From assembly GCF_005281615.1 (NCBI RefSeq), contig NZ_SZZM01000001.1:1707455-1771454 (forward strand): a stretch of 64,000 nucleotides of DNA, read 5' to 3'. This DNA comes from Rhodoligotrophos defluvii. GTDB taxonomy: Bacteria; Pseudomonadota; Alphaproteobacteria; Rhizobiales; Im1. The notes under the pieces were generated by a model. That model was not told the DNA's origin, made no database searches, and saw only the letters and a program-made list of their open reading frames with translations. The position numbers and the translations under genes were made by a program. Below are positions 44,165 to 53,055 of this stretch, piece by piece; positions within the stretch are counted from its first letter, which is position 1, and each line of letters opens with the position of its first letter.

Positions 44165-44495
44165 ACGTCGCCTCCTCTAGCGTGCCGGTTGTCAGGGCGC
44201 GGACCGGCCTGTCTCCGAGTCGAACTTATCATCCGACGGGCACGATGTTGAGCTTTCACCATCAAGAAGGGTCAGCTCCTGGCCCTTCTCGGACCTCCTA
44301 CGATGTCCGCTTTTGTGCCGCTGTTGGGGAACAAGCGGACATCAAACGCGCCGTAAACAAGCTTCCTAATCTTATCAGTACGCGGCCTAGTTGCACCTTT
44401 AGCACTTCGCGCTCTCGTCATTCGATAGCGCTGTGCTGTTCCCGATACAGCGTTTGCGAGATCGTGGTCCCGGGTCACGCACGACCACCGCCTAT
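44165..44495. other. No recognisable gene
   Basis: Open frames on both strands here lack family features or plausible starts. The stretch separates the ATC-hydrolase-like gene from the minus-strand remnant at 44496-44783. Confidence 0.4.
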
Positions 44496-44783
44496 CTATG
44501 ACACCGTGGAAGGCTGAAGCGGCACGAGCTGGAAGCCGCTCTCACCACCGGACGGCTCGACAATCAGAACCCGGTCGGGTCCAGAGTTGCCGATGAAGTA
44601 CTGTAGTCCCGTGCCGCCGATGAGCGTGGAGGAACTGCCTTCAGGCAACTCACCGTCGAACCACTGGGCGATATTGCCTTGCAGCTCAACGAAATGCGCC
44701 GGCTTTGCGCCGGTCGGTTCGACCCCTGTCGAATATGGCGCCTCAACGTCGATATCGCCGTGATCGCCATGACCGTGGGGTGG
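44496..44783 (-). pseudogene. Orphan open frame, probable 3' remnant of a gene
   Basis: On the minus strand an open frame without any start codon near its 5' end reads HGDHGDIDVEAPYSTGVEP, then AHFVELQGNIAQWFDGELP, LIGGTGLQYFIGNSGPDRV and ESGFQLVPLQPS before TAG. The composition looks like protein, not chance. A stop lies just upstream (44784-44786), and further upstream another frame reads ALGEHKTALSHPSKVGRQLL. This is best explained as the tail of a gene that lost its 5' part. No family is recognised. Confidence 0.4.
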
Positions 44784-44789
44784 CTAGTG

Positions 44790-45554
44790 GCTCTTAAGCG
44801 GAAAGCAGTTGCCGGCCGACCTTGCTAGGATGGCTGAGCGCCGTCTTGTGCTCGCCTAACGCACGTATTCAGCAACCGTGCCAAGGGAGCAGGCGCCCCG
44901 GCCGAAGGAACCAGGGCGCCGTCCAACTTCCCAGCTTTTCTAGCGATTGGGTGGGGGAATATTCGCCTCTTAAGCTGACAAATACATTTATGCTGATTCT
45001 CATCATCTTCGTCAAATCTATTGCTAGCCATTATATATATAACAGAACAGCATGAATATATCTAACTGTAATCACGAATTATAACCGGCTGAGCATCCGC
45101 ATAATGGTTGCGTTCTGCAGATTTATCGAAATAGATTTCAAGAAATTGGCAAAATGTATCGCCCGCTAGGTGCTATAGAGAGATCAGGTCGTGCACCAAA
45201 AAAATGATATATGAATTATTTTGATACAGTATAAAATCCACATAAGAGAAAATCTATTAGAGATCCTCTTTGTTAACGATAATGGTTCTTGCTTTACCTT
45301 GGATTCAAGAGTCCGTACAAAGATAGATTGCTCAAGTGTCGCACTGCGGCAACACCGCTGGCGCAACCACGGCTCTGTTGCGGCGAAAGAAATTCCGTTC
45401 TCGTTGACAGAATAGGCAAATCACTCAACCGTATAGTGAGAACATTTCACGGCGAATCAGTGGCGCCACTGAGGCGATCACCCGTTGCGCATGCGTGCAG
45501 CGGTCGGTTCCGCGCGTCTCAATGACTGTGGTCGGGTGTTGCGAGGTAAACAGA
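44790..45554. other. AT-rich region upstream of the autotransporter
   Basis: No gene is recognised. Base composition falls sharply from about 44980 to 45330, with runs such as TTATATATATAAC near 45033 and many TAA/ATT words, unlike the surrounding GC-rich DNA. The stretch probably holds the autotransporter promoter and marks foreign DNA. GAGGT at 45542-45546 is the ribosome binding site of the next gene. Confidence 0.55.
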
Positions 45555-48500
45555 ATGCGAGGGTTCCATTTAGCAAACGAAACCGATTGTCAGATCACCA
45601 AGGCTGAACACGACGCACTGACCGCTGTACGGATTGGAGCCAGGAGCGGTACATGTCTGCAGCCTACTCCTCAAAGCGGTTCAGATGGACGGCTGAAGCG
45701 ACCCCGTCTGCTGTCGGGTACGGCTCATGCGATCCTTCTTGCATTTGCTCCCATCACCATAATGGCGGCATTACCTGATTGTCCCGCGGCGGCCGAGCCC
45801 ATGGGTGGTGCGGGCGGGAACGGCTACTACGACAATCCACCCATCCCCGTTCCCGGTGGTGCGGGCGGGGGCCTGGGCCAGTCTGGAGCGGATGGCAGCG
45901 ATGCTCCACAGGACGCGGCAAGCCCAGGTGGCGGCGGCGGTGGGGGTGGCGGCGGCCCGGGGGGAGGAGCTGGTGGTTCGGGCGGTGATGGCACCGGTGG
46001 CGTGGCGGGTGGCGCTCCAGGAATGGACGGTGCTGATGCGACCGCGCCGGGCGAAGGCGGCGGTGGCGGCGGTGGCGGTGCAGGAGGCGACCATGGGGCC
46101 ACGGCAACAGGCAGCATGACCATCGATGATGCGGTCACCGGCACGGCTGGCGGTGCCGGCGGAAGCGGCGGCTGGGCATATGGTCCCGGCACCACCGGCG
46201 GTGCTGGCGGGGGCGGCGGCGCAGGCGGCCACGGCCTTCTTGTCACTGGTGCGGGAACGATCAGGAACAACTCGACCATCACGGGCGGCAGTGGCGGCCC
46301 GGGTGGCTATGGCCGGTCAGGCGAATCACAGGCGGATGGCGGACGGGGCGGCGATGGTGGTGCTGGGCTCGCAGTTACCGTTCCTGCTGCGGTTATCAAC
46401 AATGAGGACGGCGGGATCATAACCGGAGGCGATGGCGGTCAAGGCGGATTTACCTTCTCAAACAACGGCAGGAACGGGGATGGAGGTGATGGTGGCGCAG
46501 GAATAGACGGTGATGGCGCTGCGATCACCAATCTGGGAACCATTCAGGGCGGCACCGGTGGCTATTCCGGCGAGCAGACGCCTGGCACGGCGCATGGCGG
46601 CGCTGGCGGTGATGCGATCGCGGGGAATGATCTGACGATCAGCAATGCCGGAAAATTGACGGGCGGCGAAGGGGGTATGGGCCTTGCAGCGAGCGGAACT
46701 GGTGGGCAGGGAGGCTCCGGTGTCAATAGCAGCAATGTAACGCTTGGCAACACGGGAACCATCCAGGGTGGCACTGGAGGGCAGGCCAGCGCCACCGAGG
46801 TGGTCGCAGGTGACGGAGGGGCAGGTATCCATGGCAGTGGCGGAACTATAACCAACAGCGGAACGATCGAGGGCGGCGATGGCGGTATTGGAACCGGCTT
46901 TCTAAGCAGCCGCGGCGGTCACGGAGGTGCCGGTGTCAACGGCAGCGGTCTTACGGTCATCAACACGGGGACCATTCAGGGTGGCAATGGAGGCGAGGCA
47001 ACCGGGCCCAATTCTGCGTATGGGGGAAATGGAGGGGCCGGCATTACTGGTGCCGACCTCGTCATCAAGAATGGCGGCACAATCGTTGGCGGCACCGGTG
47101 CAGCCGGTCCAACAGCAAATGGCTCCGACGGAAATGCAATCACCTTTACTGGTGGCACCAATGTCCTGGAGCTGTGGCATGGCTCAAATATTGTCGGTGA
47201 CGTTGCCGCATATAGCACGGCCGACACCTTGAGGCTCGGGGGTGCGACGGACTCCACCTTCGACCTCTCGGAGATTGGACCAGATCAAAAATATCAGGGC
47301 TTCGGCGTCTATGAGAAGACCGGGAGCAGCACCTGGACGCTGACCGATACATCGGCGGTGGTGACGCCGTGGACCGTTCAGGAGGGCACGCTGTCGGTCG
47401 AAGGCACGCTAAACGGGACGGTGGACGTAGAGTCCGGAGGTGCCCTCGGCGGAACGGGCACCGTGCTCGGCTCCGCCAGCATAGCCTCGGGCGGCACGCT
47501 TGTCGGCCAGGCGGGTCAGACCCTCACCTTTGGCAGCGATCTCACGCTCGACAGCGGCGCGAATATCGATGTTTCGCTTGGAGCGCCGAACGCGACCGAG
47601 CTCTTCCACGTTGACGGAGACCTCACGCTGGATGGCACGCTCAATGTTGCCGACGCCGGCGGCTTCGGGCCCGGCGTCTATCGGATTTTCCATTATGATG
47701 GCGCGCTCACCGACGAGGGCCTCGAGATTGGAAGCACACCGTTCGGCGTCAATGCTGACGAGCTCTCGGTCCAAACCGCGGTCGTCGGCCAGGTGAACCT
47801 TGTCAGTGAGGCCGGTCAGTCGCTGAATTTCTGGGATGGCGGCGATCCGAGCAAGCATGGGAACGGGAAAATCGATGGAGGCGATGGCATCTGGAGCACG
47901 GTCGCACCCAATTGGACCGACCAGAACGGCATCACTGATGGGCCGATGCGCCCGCAGCCCGGCTTCGCCATCTTCCAAGGTGCCCCAGGCTTGGTCACTG
48001 TCGACGACGGGGCCGGCGATGTCGCGGTTACGGGCATGCAATTCGCCGTGGATGGCTATGAGATTCAGGGCGATCCAATCACCCTCGCGCAAGCGGGTAC
48101 GATTATCCGCGTGGGCGACGGCAGCGCAGCCGGTGCGGGCTTCACAGCTGTCATCGGGGCGGAACTGACCGGCGCCGGCGGGCTTAACAAGACTGATCTT
48201 GGGACGCTCGTGCTCACGGCAGCCAACAGCTATACGGGTGGTACCACAATTTCCGGCGGAATATTGTCGGTGATTGGATCGCTCGGCGGCACGGTGACGG
48301 TCAACGCCGGAGGCACCCTGAGCGGCACCGGCACGGTCGGCACCACCACGGTTGAGAAGGACGCGACCATAGCTCCAGGCACGGCTGGCACCTCCATAGC
48401 CACGTTGCATGTCTCCGGCGACATCACCTTCAAGGATGGCTCGATCTACGCTGTCGATATCGATCCGGACGGCAACAGCGATGAGATCCAGGCAACGGGT

Positions 48501-49868
48501 ATTGCCGCGATTGAAGGCGGCGTTGTTTCGGTGAGCAAAGCGCCCGGCACCTATCTGCCCGGCAGCCATTACACCATTGTCAGTGCCACCGGCGGGGTAG
48601 CGGGCACGTTCGACACGCTCGAAGAGGACATGCCCTTTGTGGACCTCACCTTGAGCTATGACCCGAACAACGTCTATCTCGATATCGTCCGCAGCCAGAT
48701 CGCCTTCTGTGATGTGTCCGAGACCTACAATCAGTGCTCGGCTGGGCACGGCGCGGAAAGCCTCGGGTCGGGCAACGCCCTCTACGATGCCATCGTAAGC
48801 TTGCCGACGGAAGCCGACGCCGTGCACGCGTTCGACATGATCTCGGGCGAGATGCATGCTTCGATGCAAGGCATGTTGATCAATGATGCCCGGTTCGTAC
48901 AGGAAGCTGCCCTCGGCCAGTTGCGGGGCGATCTGCTCGGCGCCTTAGACACCAGGCAGCTGGCGGGGGGACCTGCTCTCGGTGCCAATGGCACAGGCAT
49001 CACGCCGGCGGCGGATCTGTTCATCCCTGCGCCCCAGCCGCTACCCAGCGCAAGGCTCTGGACCTATGGCTTCGGGTCTTGGGCCAAGCGTGACGGGAAC
49101 GGCAACGCGGCGAGCCTGAAGCGCGAGATCGCCGGCGTGTTCGGAGGTTTTGACATGGGCTTTGCCGAGGCGTTTCGCGCCGGCGTCATGGGCGGCTACA
49201 GCCGCAGCGCCTATAAGGTGAATGCGCGTGCCTCATCGGCCGACAGCGACAACTATCATGTGGCGGTCTATGGCGGCTGGCAGTGGAGCGGCCTTGGCCT
49301 GCGCGTCGGCGGGGCTTATAGCTGGCACGATTTCGAAACCGACCGGTCGGCCACGTTCCTCGGATTCTCGGAGGATCTTGAGGCCGATTATTGGGCGCAG
49401 ACCGCACAGGCATTCGGCGAAATCGGCTATCAGGTCGCGTTCGGCACGATCGGGTTCGAACCGTTCGCAGGAGCGAGCTATGTCAACCTGCACCGCGACC
49501 GGTTCACCGAGGATGGTGGGGTGGCGGCCCTTCGCGCCGAGAGCGAGGAGCAGGAGGCGACCTACACCACGGTTGGATTGCGCGGCGCTGCACGGTTTGA
49601 CCTGGCCTCCTTGCCGGCTGCCGTGCATGGCATGGTAGCCTGGCGGCACCTATTCGGGGATAAGCAGCCGACGGCGACGTTCAATTTCGCGGGCGGCTCG
49701 CCGTTCACCATCCAGGGGGTGCCGCTCGCCCGGGATGTACTGGCCGTGGATGGGGGCATTGCCGTGGCGATCAGTCCGCAAGGCAGCTTCGGGGTAAGCT
49801 ATAGCGGGCAATTCGGCAAGAACACCACCGACCATGGGGTGCACGGCAACATCACCTGGTGGTTCTGA
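45555..49868 (+). CDS. Glycine-rich autotransporter (type Va secretion)
   Basis: A protein of about 1437 residues. After an extended signal region (basic stretch, then HAILLAFAPITIMAALP, cleavage near PAAAEP) comes a passenger of about 450 residues dominated by GGxGG and GGxGGxG, with recurring units of the type TITNSGTIEGGDGG. Beta-helix segments follow, including passenger-associated transport repeats (GTLVLTAANSYTGGTTISGG at about 890). The last 275 or so residues form the autotransporter beta-barrel (GFGSWAKRDGNG to NITWWF, ending in aromatic Phe). It would be exported by Sec and displayed on the outer membrane. GAGGT eight bases before 45555 sets the start; earlier in-frame ATGs lack such a site. 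Confidence 0.9.
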   Translation: MRGFHLANETDCQITKAEHDALTAVRIGARSGTCLQPTPQSGSDGRLKRPRLLSGTAHAILLAFAPITIMAALPDCPAAAEPMGGAGGNGYYDNPPIPVPGGAGGGLGQSGADGSDAPQDAASPGGGGGGGGGGPGGGAGGSGGDGTGGVAGGAPGMDGADATAPGEGGGGGGGGAGGDHGATATGSMTIDDAVTGTAGGAGGSGGWAYGPGTTGGAGGGGGAGGHGLLVTGAGTIRNNSTITGGSGGPGGYGRSGESQADGGRGGDGGAGLAVTVPAAVINNEDGGIITGGDGGQGGFTFSNNGRNGDGGDGGAGIDGDGAAITNLGTIQGGTGGYSGEQTPGTAHGGAGGDAIAGNDLTISNAGKLTGGEGGMGLAASGTGGQGGSGVNSSNVTLGNTGTIQGGTGGQASATEVVAGDGGAGIHGSGGTITNSGTIEGGDGGIGTGFLSSRGGHGGAGVNGSGLTVINTGTIQGGNGGEATGPNSAYGGNGGAGITGADLVIKNGGTIVGGTGAAGPTANGSDGNAITFTGGTNVLELWHGSNIVGDVAAYSTADTLRLGGATDSTFDLSEIGPDQKYQGFGVYEKTGSSTWTLTDTSAVVTPWTVQEGTLSVEGTLNGTVDVESGGALGGTGTVLGSASIASGGTLVGQAGQTLTFGSDLTLDSGANIDVSLGAPNATELFHVDGDLTLDGTLNVADAGGFGPGVYRIFHYDGALTDEGLEIGSTPFGVNADELSVQTAVVGQVNLVSEAGQSLNFWDGGDPSKHGNGKIDGGDGIWSTVAPNWTDQNGITDGPMRPQPGFAIFQGAPGLVTVDDGAGDVAVTGMQFAVDGYEIQGDPITLAQAGTIIRVGDGSAAGAGFTAVIGAELTGAGGLNKTDLGTLVLTAANSYTGGTTISGGILSVIGSLGGTVTVNAGGTLSGTGTVGTTTVEKDATIAPGTAGTSIATLHVSGDITFKDGSIYAVDIDPDGNSDEIQATGIAAIEGGVVSVSKAPGTYLPGSHYTIVSATGGVAGTFDTLEEDMPFVDLTLSYDPNNVYLDIVRSQIAFCDVSETYNQCSAGHGAESLGSGNALYDAIVSLPTEADAVHAFDMISGEMHASMQGMLINDARFVQEAALGQLRGDLLGALDTRQLAGGPALGANGTGITPAADLFIPAPQPLPSARLWTYGFGSWAKRDGNGNAASLKREIAGVFGGFDMGFAEAFRAGVMGGYSRSAYKVNARASSADSDNYHVAVYGGWQWSGLGLRVGGAYSWHDFETDRSATFLGFSEDLEADYWAQTAQAFGEIGYQVAFGTIGFEPFAGASYVNLHRDRFTEDGGVAALRAESEEQEATYTTVGLRGAARFDLASLPAAVHGMVAWRHLFGDKQPTATFNFAGGSPFTIQGVPLARDVLAVDGGIAVAISPQGSFGVSYSGQFGKNTTDHGVHGNITWWF

Positions 49869-49885
49869 CGGACGCCGACTTGGCT

Positions 49886-49911
49886 GCGGGAGCTCAGCAG
49901 CGGGCTCCCGC
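49886..49911 (+). terminator. GC-rich hairpin after the autotransporter
   Basis: GCGGGAGC (49886-49893) pairs perfectly with GCTCCCGC (49904-49911) around a ten-base loop, 18 bases after the stop codon. No T run follows, so it is a weak or Rho-assisted terminator, or a 3' stabilising structure. Confidence 0.4.
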
Positions 49912-50077
49912 CTCACCGAGCGACCCTGCTATGGACACATCAATATCACTCCTTCGACGGTTGATCTCACCACTAGCATAACTCGCCAGGCCAGGATGCG
50001 GTTGGAGTGAGGTCACTTGCGCGGGGATCATCGGCAACGACCTGGCCGGGAGCTCGACAAGGAAAAACGGAAGCACT

Positions 50078-50536
50078 CTAATCCTTGCCTTCCCCGTCAC
50101 CGTCTTCGTCTTGCGTGTTGAGATAAGTCAGCACCGACAGGCTGATCAGGTTGATGAGACTGAGCACCACAGCGATGTTGGTGCGCCCGAAACCGACGGC
50201 GACGCCGATGGCGCCGGCATTCCAGATGCTGGCTGCCGTTACCAGGCCTTTGACGTTCCGGCCCTGCTTGAGGATCGCTCCGCCGCCGATGAAGCCGATG
50301 CCGGTGATCACGCCCTGCAGGACACGGGCCTGAGCCTCGGCGCTGCCGGGCGCGTTCGCGGCAATGATCAGTGCGAAGCCGCAGGCCGCCATGGCGACGA
50401 TCGGCAGCGTGCGAAAGCCCACGCTGTGCCGGCCGTGGCCACGCTCCCACCCGATCGGCAAGGCCAGGGCGAAGGCGATCAACACCAGCATGGCGTCATG
50501 TATGATGAGGTCCAGATCAAGGCCGAACTCCGGCAC
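50078..50536 (-). CDS. MgtC/SapB family membrane protein
   Basis: A 152-residue inner-membrane protein of the MgtC/SapB family with four to five hydrophobic segments. Family blocks are ALALPIGWERG with the conserved Glu-Arg, VGFRTLPIVAMAACG, GVITGIGFIGGGAIL and VKGLVTAASIWNAGAIGVA. The longer C-terminal domain of virulence MgtC proteins is absent, so this is the short type. A GTG start at 50536 follows GGAG and overlaps the end of the DUF2254 gene by 20 bases, which indicates co-transcription. Suggested roles of the family are in envelope or Mg2+ stress. Confidence 0.9.
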   Translation of the reverse strand: MPEFGLDLDLIIHDAMLVLIAFALALPIGWERGHGRHSVGFRTLPIVAMAACGFALIIAANAPGSAEAQARVLQGVITGIGFIGGGAILKQGRNVKGLVTAASIWNAGAIGVAVGFGRTNIAVVLSLINLISLSVLTYLNTQDEDGDGEGKD

Positions 50537-51878
50537 CGTCCTTCTCCATATCGATTTGACGGACCCGTTCCGCCGCTCTCATCAGCGCGCCGCGCGCCTG
50601 TTCGATGGCATCGGCAATGTCCTTCCGGTCGCGTTGCGCAAACCGCCCGAGCGAGGTGGTCTCTGCCAGCTTCGCAACCTCATCGAGAAGGGCGTCGGCT
50701 TGCGCGGGTTCCCTGATAGCTGCGGAGAGATCGGCGGTCACCCGCGCAATCTGGATCAGGATTGCAGGATGAGCGGCCCCTGCCTGCCGGATCGGATCGA
50801 ACGCGGCATCGAGCAGGCCTGATATATCGCTGCGGTCTGCAAGCAGCCGGAGCGTGCCGTTCCGGTCGCAGAGTGCAGACGGCTGACTGTCGCGCGCCAG
50901 GGCTTCCTCGAAGGCTGCGCCCAGCCGATCGATCACCGCCTTGGCGGTGAATGGATCGTTGATACCCGGGGAGAGCGCCCTGGTCGCGATCTCCACCAGC
51001 TGCCGCACGCCATGCTCGGGATCTTGAGCAGGCGTGCGCTCGGTGCCGACCGTGAAGGCCGAGCGGATCCGCTTGCGCAGGTCCTCGCTCGGGCAAGTCC
51101 CGGCATAGACGGCAACGTGCTCTCCCTCACGCAAAAGATAATGCCCGGCGCGCACCTTGACTGCCAGCTGAACATCCTCTTCGCAGGCCAGCGAAACCAG
51201 GCGCGCGTAGTCAACCACCTGCAGATACCCGGCCTGTCCGATGCCGACCGGCCAAGCGCCCCCCCGGAAGGAGCGCTCCGCGCCCTTTTCGCCGTCACCA
51301 TGGTTCTCGGGCAAGATGTGCCGCAGCGTCTCTTGCAGCTCCTGAGAGACCGCCTCCACCACGTTGTCCGCGATGATCGATCGCGCGATCTTATGGATAT
51401 AGAACAGCAGGGCGAGCAGGCACAGGATGGTCAGGACGCTTGCGGTGGTAACCGCGAGATGCGGCACGCCCTCCACGCCCAGGGTATCGTCGAGTGTCCT
51501 GAGCACCAGGATGATGTAAAGGATGGTGCCGATGAACAGTCCCAATACGGATTGTATCTGCCGGTCCGCCATGAAGATGGAGATCAGCCGGGGCCCGAGC
51601 TGGTTGGCCGCCAGGGTGAGGATCACGAAGGTGACGGAAACCACCAGGGACGTCATCGTCATCATCCCGGAGAGCAGGCTGCCGAGAAGATCCCGCGCGG
51701 TGCTCGCCTCGCCGCTGTACAGCCACCAGAGCTTGCCGTTGACGGCCGGGCTGAGGCGGTTGCCGAAATTCAGGAGAATATAGGCCAGCCCGACCGCGGC
51801 GAGGCTGAATACGGCCGGGATGGGCCAGAGCTGACCGCGCAGCAGCGCGAGGAGATTGCGGACGCGATCCATACCCAT
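50517..51878 (-). CDS. DUF2254 family membrane protein
   Basis: A protein of 453 residues with four N-terminal hydrophobic segments (about 19-38, 65-90, 108-130, 140-165) and a soluble C-terminal half. The segments LLGSLLSGMMTMTSLVVSV, LAANQLGPRLIS and VEIATRALSPGINDPFTA match the DUF2254 family, predicted inner-membrane proteins without assigned function. It precedes and overlaps the mgtC-like gene, so the pair probably serves the same envelope or ion-stress response. Confidence 0.85.
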   Translation of the reverse strand: MGMDRVRNLLALLRGQLWPIPAVFSLAAVGLAYILLNFGNRLSPAVNGKLWWLYSGEASTARDLLGSLLSGMMTMTSLVVSVTFVILTLAANQLGPRLISIFMADRQIQSVLGLFIGTILYIILVLRTLDDTLGVEGVPHLAVTTASVLTILCLLALLFYIHKIARSIIADNVVEAVSQELQETLRHILPENHGDGEKGAERSFRGGAWPVGIGQAGYLQVVDYARLVSLACEEDVQLAVKVRAGHYLLREGEHVAVYAGTCPSEDLRKRIRSAFTVGTERTPAQDPEHGVRQLVEIATRALSPGINDPFTAKAVIDRLGAAFEEALARDSQPSALCDRNGTLRLLADRSDISGLLDAAFDPIRQAGAAHPAILIQIARVTADLSAAIREPAQADALLDEVAKLAETTSLGRFAQRDRKDIADAIEQARGALMRAAERVRQIDMEKDGAGVRP

Positions 51879-51927
51879 CAACGCTGGGCAGGTGAGAACT
51901 GATCCAGGCCCGACGGATGGCCGCGCC

Positions 51928-52007
51928 TAGAGCGGGTCCGCTTCTAAGCTTTTGCCTGGTCGCATTTTCTTCGCGAACCGGCATCTGCTTCGCTCGAAAA
52001 TGCTCTA
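51928..52007. repeat. RIME-like intergenic palindromic repeat
   Basis: The stretch starts with TAGAGCG and ends with GCTCTAT. Inside are CGCATTTTCTTCGCGAACCG and GCATCTGCTTCGCTCGAAAA, the arrangement of the mosaic repeats (RIME type) scattered between genes in Rhizobiales. It lies between the DUF2254 gene and the MarR-GNAT gene. I rely on recollection of the motif; only one copy is evident in this window. Confidence 0.6.
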
Positions 52008-52054
52008 TGGCGTCGGCACAGCACGCCAATGAAATTGACTTTGTCATGTAAATA

Positions 52055-52069
52055 ATTGACTCAGTCAAT
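52055..52069. promoter_or_regulatory. Palindromic operator before the MarR-GNAT gene
   Basis: ATTGACT-C-AGTCAAT is a perfect 15-base dyad 45 bases before the GTG start. A TTGACT also occurs at 52035-52040. Such dyads are typical MarR targets, so autoregulation is likely. Confidence 0.55.
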
Positions 52070-52113
52070 AAAACAGATAACCTGTCTCCGACCCATGCTG
52101 GAGGTGCCGTGCA

Positions 52114-53052
52114 GTGAACACGAATGGGTGGCCGACAGGCAACAATCAGGTCGATGCGATACGGGCGTTCAACCGCTTTTACACCCGCCAGCTCGGCTTG
52201 CTCGAGGAGAGGCTTCTCGCAAGCGAGTTTTCGTTGACCGAGGCGCGCGTGCTCTACGAGCTGGCACACCGAGAGGGACTGACGGCGGCCGACCTCGTTC
52301 GCGACCTTGGTATCGATCCGGGTTATCTGAGCCGCATCGTCAGGAAGTTCAGAACCGAGGGCATCGTCAGCACAAGGCCGGCGCCGTCGGACGGGCGCCA
52401 GTTGATCCTTTCGCTCACCGAGACGGGACGTCGTGCCTTCGCTCCCTTGGACCGGGCCTCCCAGGACGAAGTGCTTGCAATGATCGAGCCCCTCCATCCG
52501 GGCGACCGCGAGCAACTCGTCAAGGCGATGAAGACCATCATCCGGATCTTGGCGGGAGCGCAGGAAGAAAAGGTGCCTTACGTCCTGCGTCCTCCGGTGC
52601 CCGGCGATCTTGGCTGGATCACGCATCGGCAGGGGGTGCTCTATGCCCAGGAATATGGTTGGGACGAGACGTTCGAGGCCCTCGTTGCCGAGATCGCGAG
52701 CGAGTTCTTCAAGAAGTTCGATCCGAAGCGAGAACGGTGCTGGATCGCCGAGCGAGGCGGCGAGATCGTCGGCTCGGTGTTCCTGGCCGATGGTGGTGGT
52801 GAGACGGCCAAGCTGCGGCTGCTCTATGTCGAGCCCGCCGCGCGCGGCCTCGGCATCGGGAATAGGCTCGTCGCGGAGTGCATCGGCTTTGCACGGAGCC
52901 GCGGCTATCGTGAAATCACGCTTTGGACGAACAGCATCCTCACATCCGCCCGCAAGATCTACGAGGCTCACGGCTTTCGGCTGGCCAAGGAGGAGCCGCA
53001 CCACTCCTTCGGCAAGGACCTCATCGGCCAGACCTGGGTCCTGAAGCTGTGA
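52114..53052 (+). CDS. MarR-type regulator fused to a GNAT acetyltransferase
   Basis: A 312-residue fusion. Residues about 10-145 are a MarR winged helix domain (LTAADLVRDLGIDPGYLSRIVRKF, then PAPSDGRQLILSLTETG). Residues about 155-312 are a GNAT N-acetyltransferase with the acetyl-CoA loop LLYVEPAARGLGIGNRLV and the motif YEAHGF. Such HTH-GNAT fusions are common in proteobacteria and the acetylated substrate is seldom known. The GTG start follows GGAGG at 52100-52104. A perfect 15-base palindrome at 52055-52069 suggests self-regulation. It converges with the GlxA-type gene. Confidence 0.9.
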   Translation: MNTNGWPTGNNQVDAIRAFNRFYTRQLGLLEERLLASEFSLTEARVLYELAHREGLTAADLVRDLGIDPGYLSRIVRKFRTEGIVSTRPAPSDGRQLILSLTETGRRAFAPLDRASQDEVLAMIEPLHPGDREQLVKAMKTIIRILAGAQEEKVPYVLRPPVPGDLGWITHRQGVLYAQEYGWDETFEALVAEIASEFFKKFDPKRERCWIAERGGEIVGSVFLADGGGETAKLRLLYVEPAARGLGIGNRLVAECIGFARSRGYREITLWTNSILTSARKIYEAHGFRLAKEEPHHSFGKDLIGQTWVLKL

Positions 53053-53055
53053 AGC

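Noticed and set aside
44182-44517. 111-codon + strand frame
   Set aside because: No ribosome binding site or recognisable family; Ser/Arg-rich chance composition.
45827-46282. Minus-strand proline-rich frame (many PPAPP words)
   Set aside because: It is the exact complement of GGxGG-coding DNA, so proline runs are expected by chance.
45795-47130. Resemblance of the Gly-rich passenger to mycobacterial PE_PGRS proteins
   Set aside because: No PE domain is present and the C-terminus is an autotransporter barrel; similarity is compositional only.
45795-47130. Possible CRISPR-like or tandem DNA repeats
   Set aside because: The periodicity comes from coding triplets for Gly-Gly motifs with variable spacing; there are no uniform repeats and spacers, and no cas genes.
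47409-48869. 486-codon minus-strand frame within the autotransporter gene
   Set aside because: Antisense to a strongly supported autotransporter; composition follows from the repetitive Gly-rich sense strand.
51391-53004. 537-codon minus-strand frame spanning DUF2254 and MarR-GNAT genes
   Set aside because: It crosses an intergenic repeat and overlaps two confident genes without any family motif.
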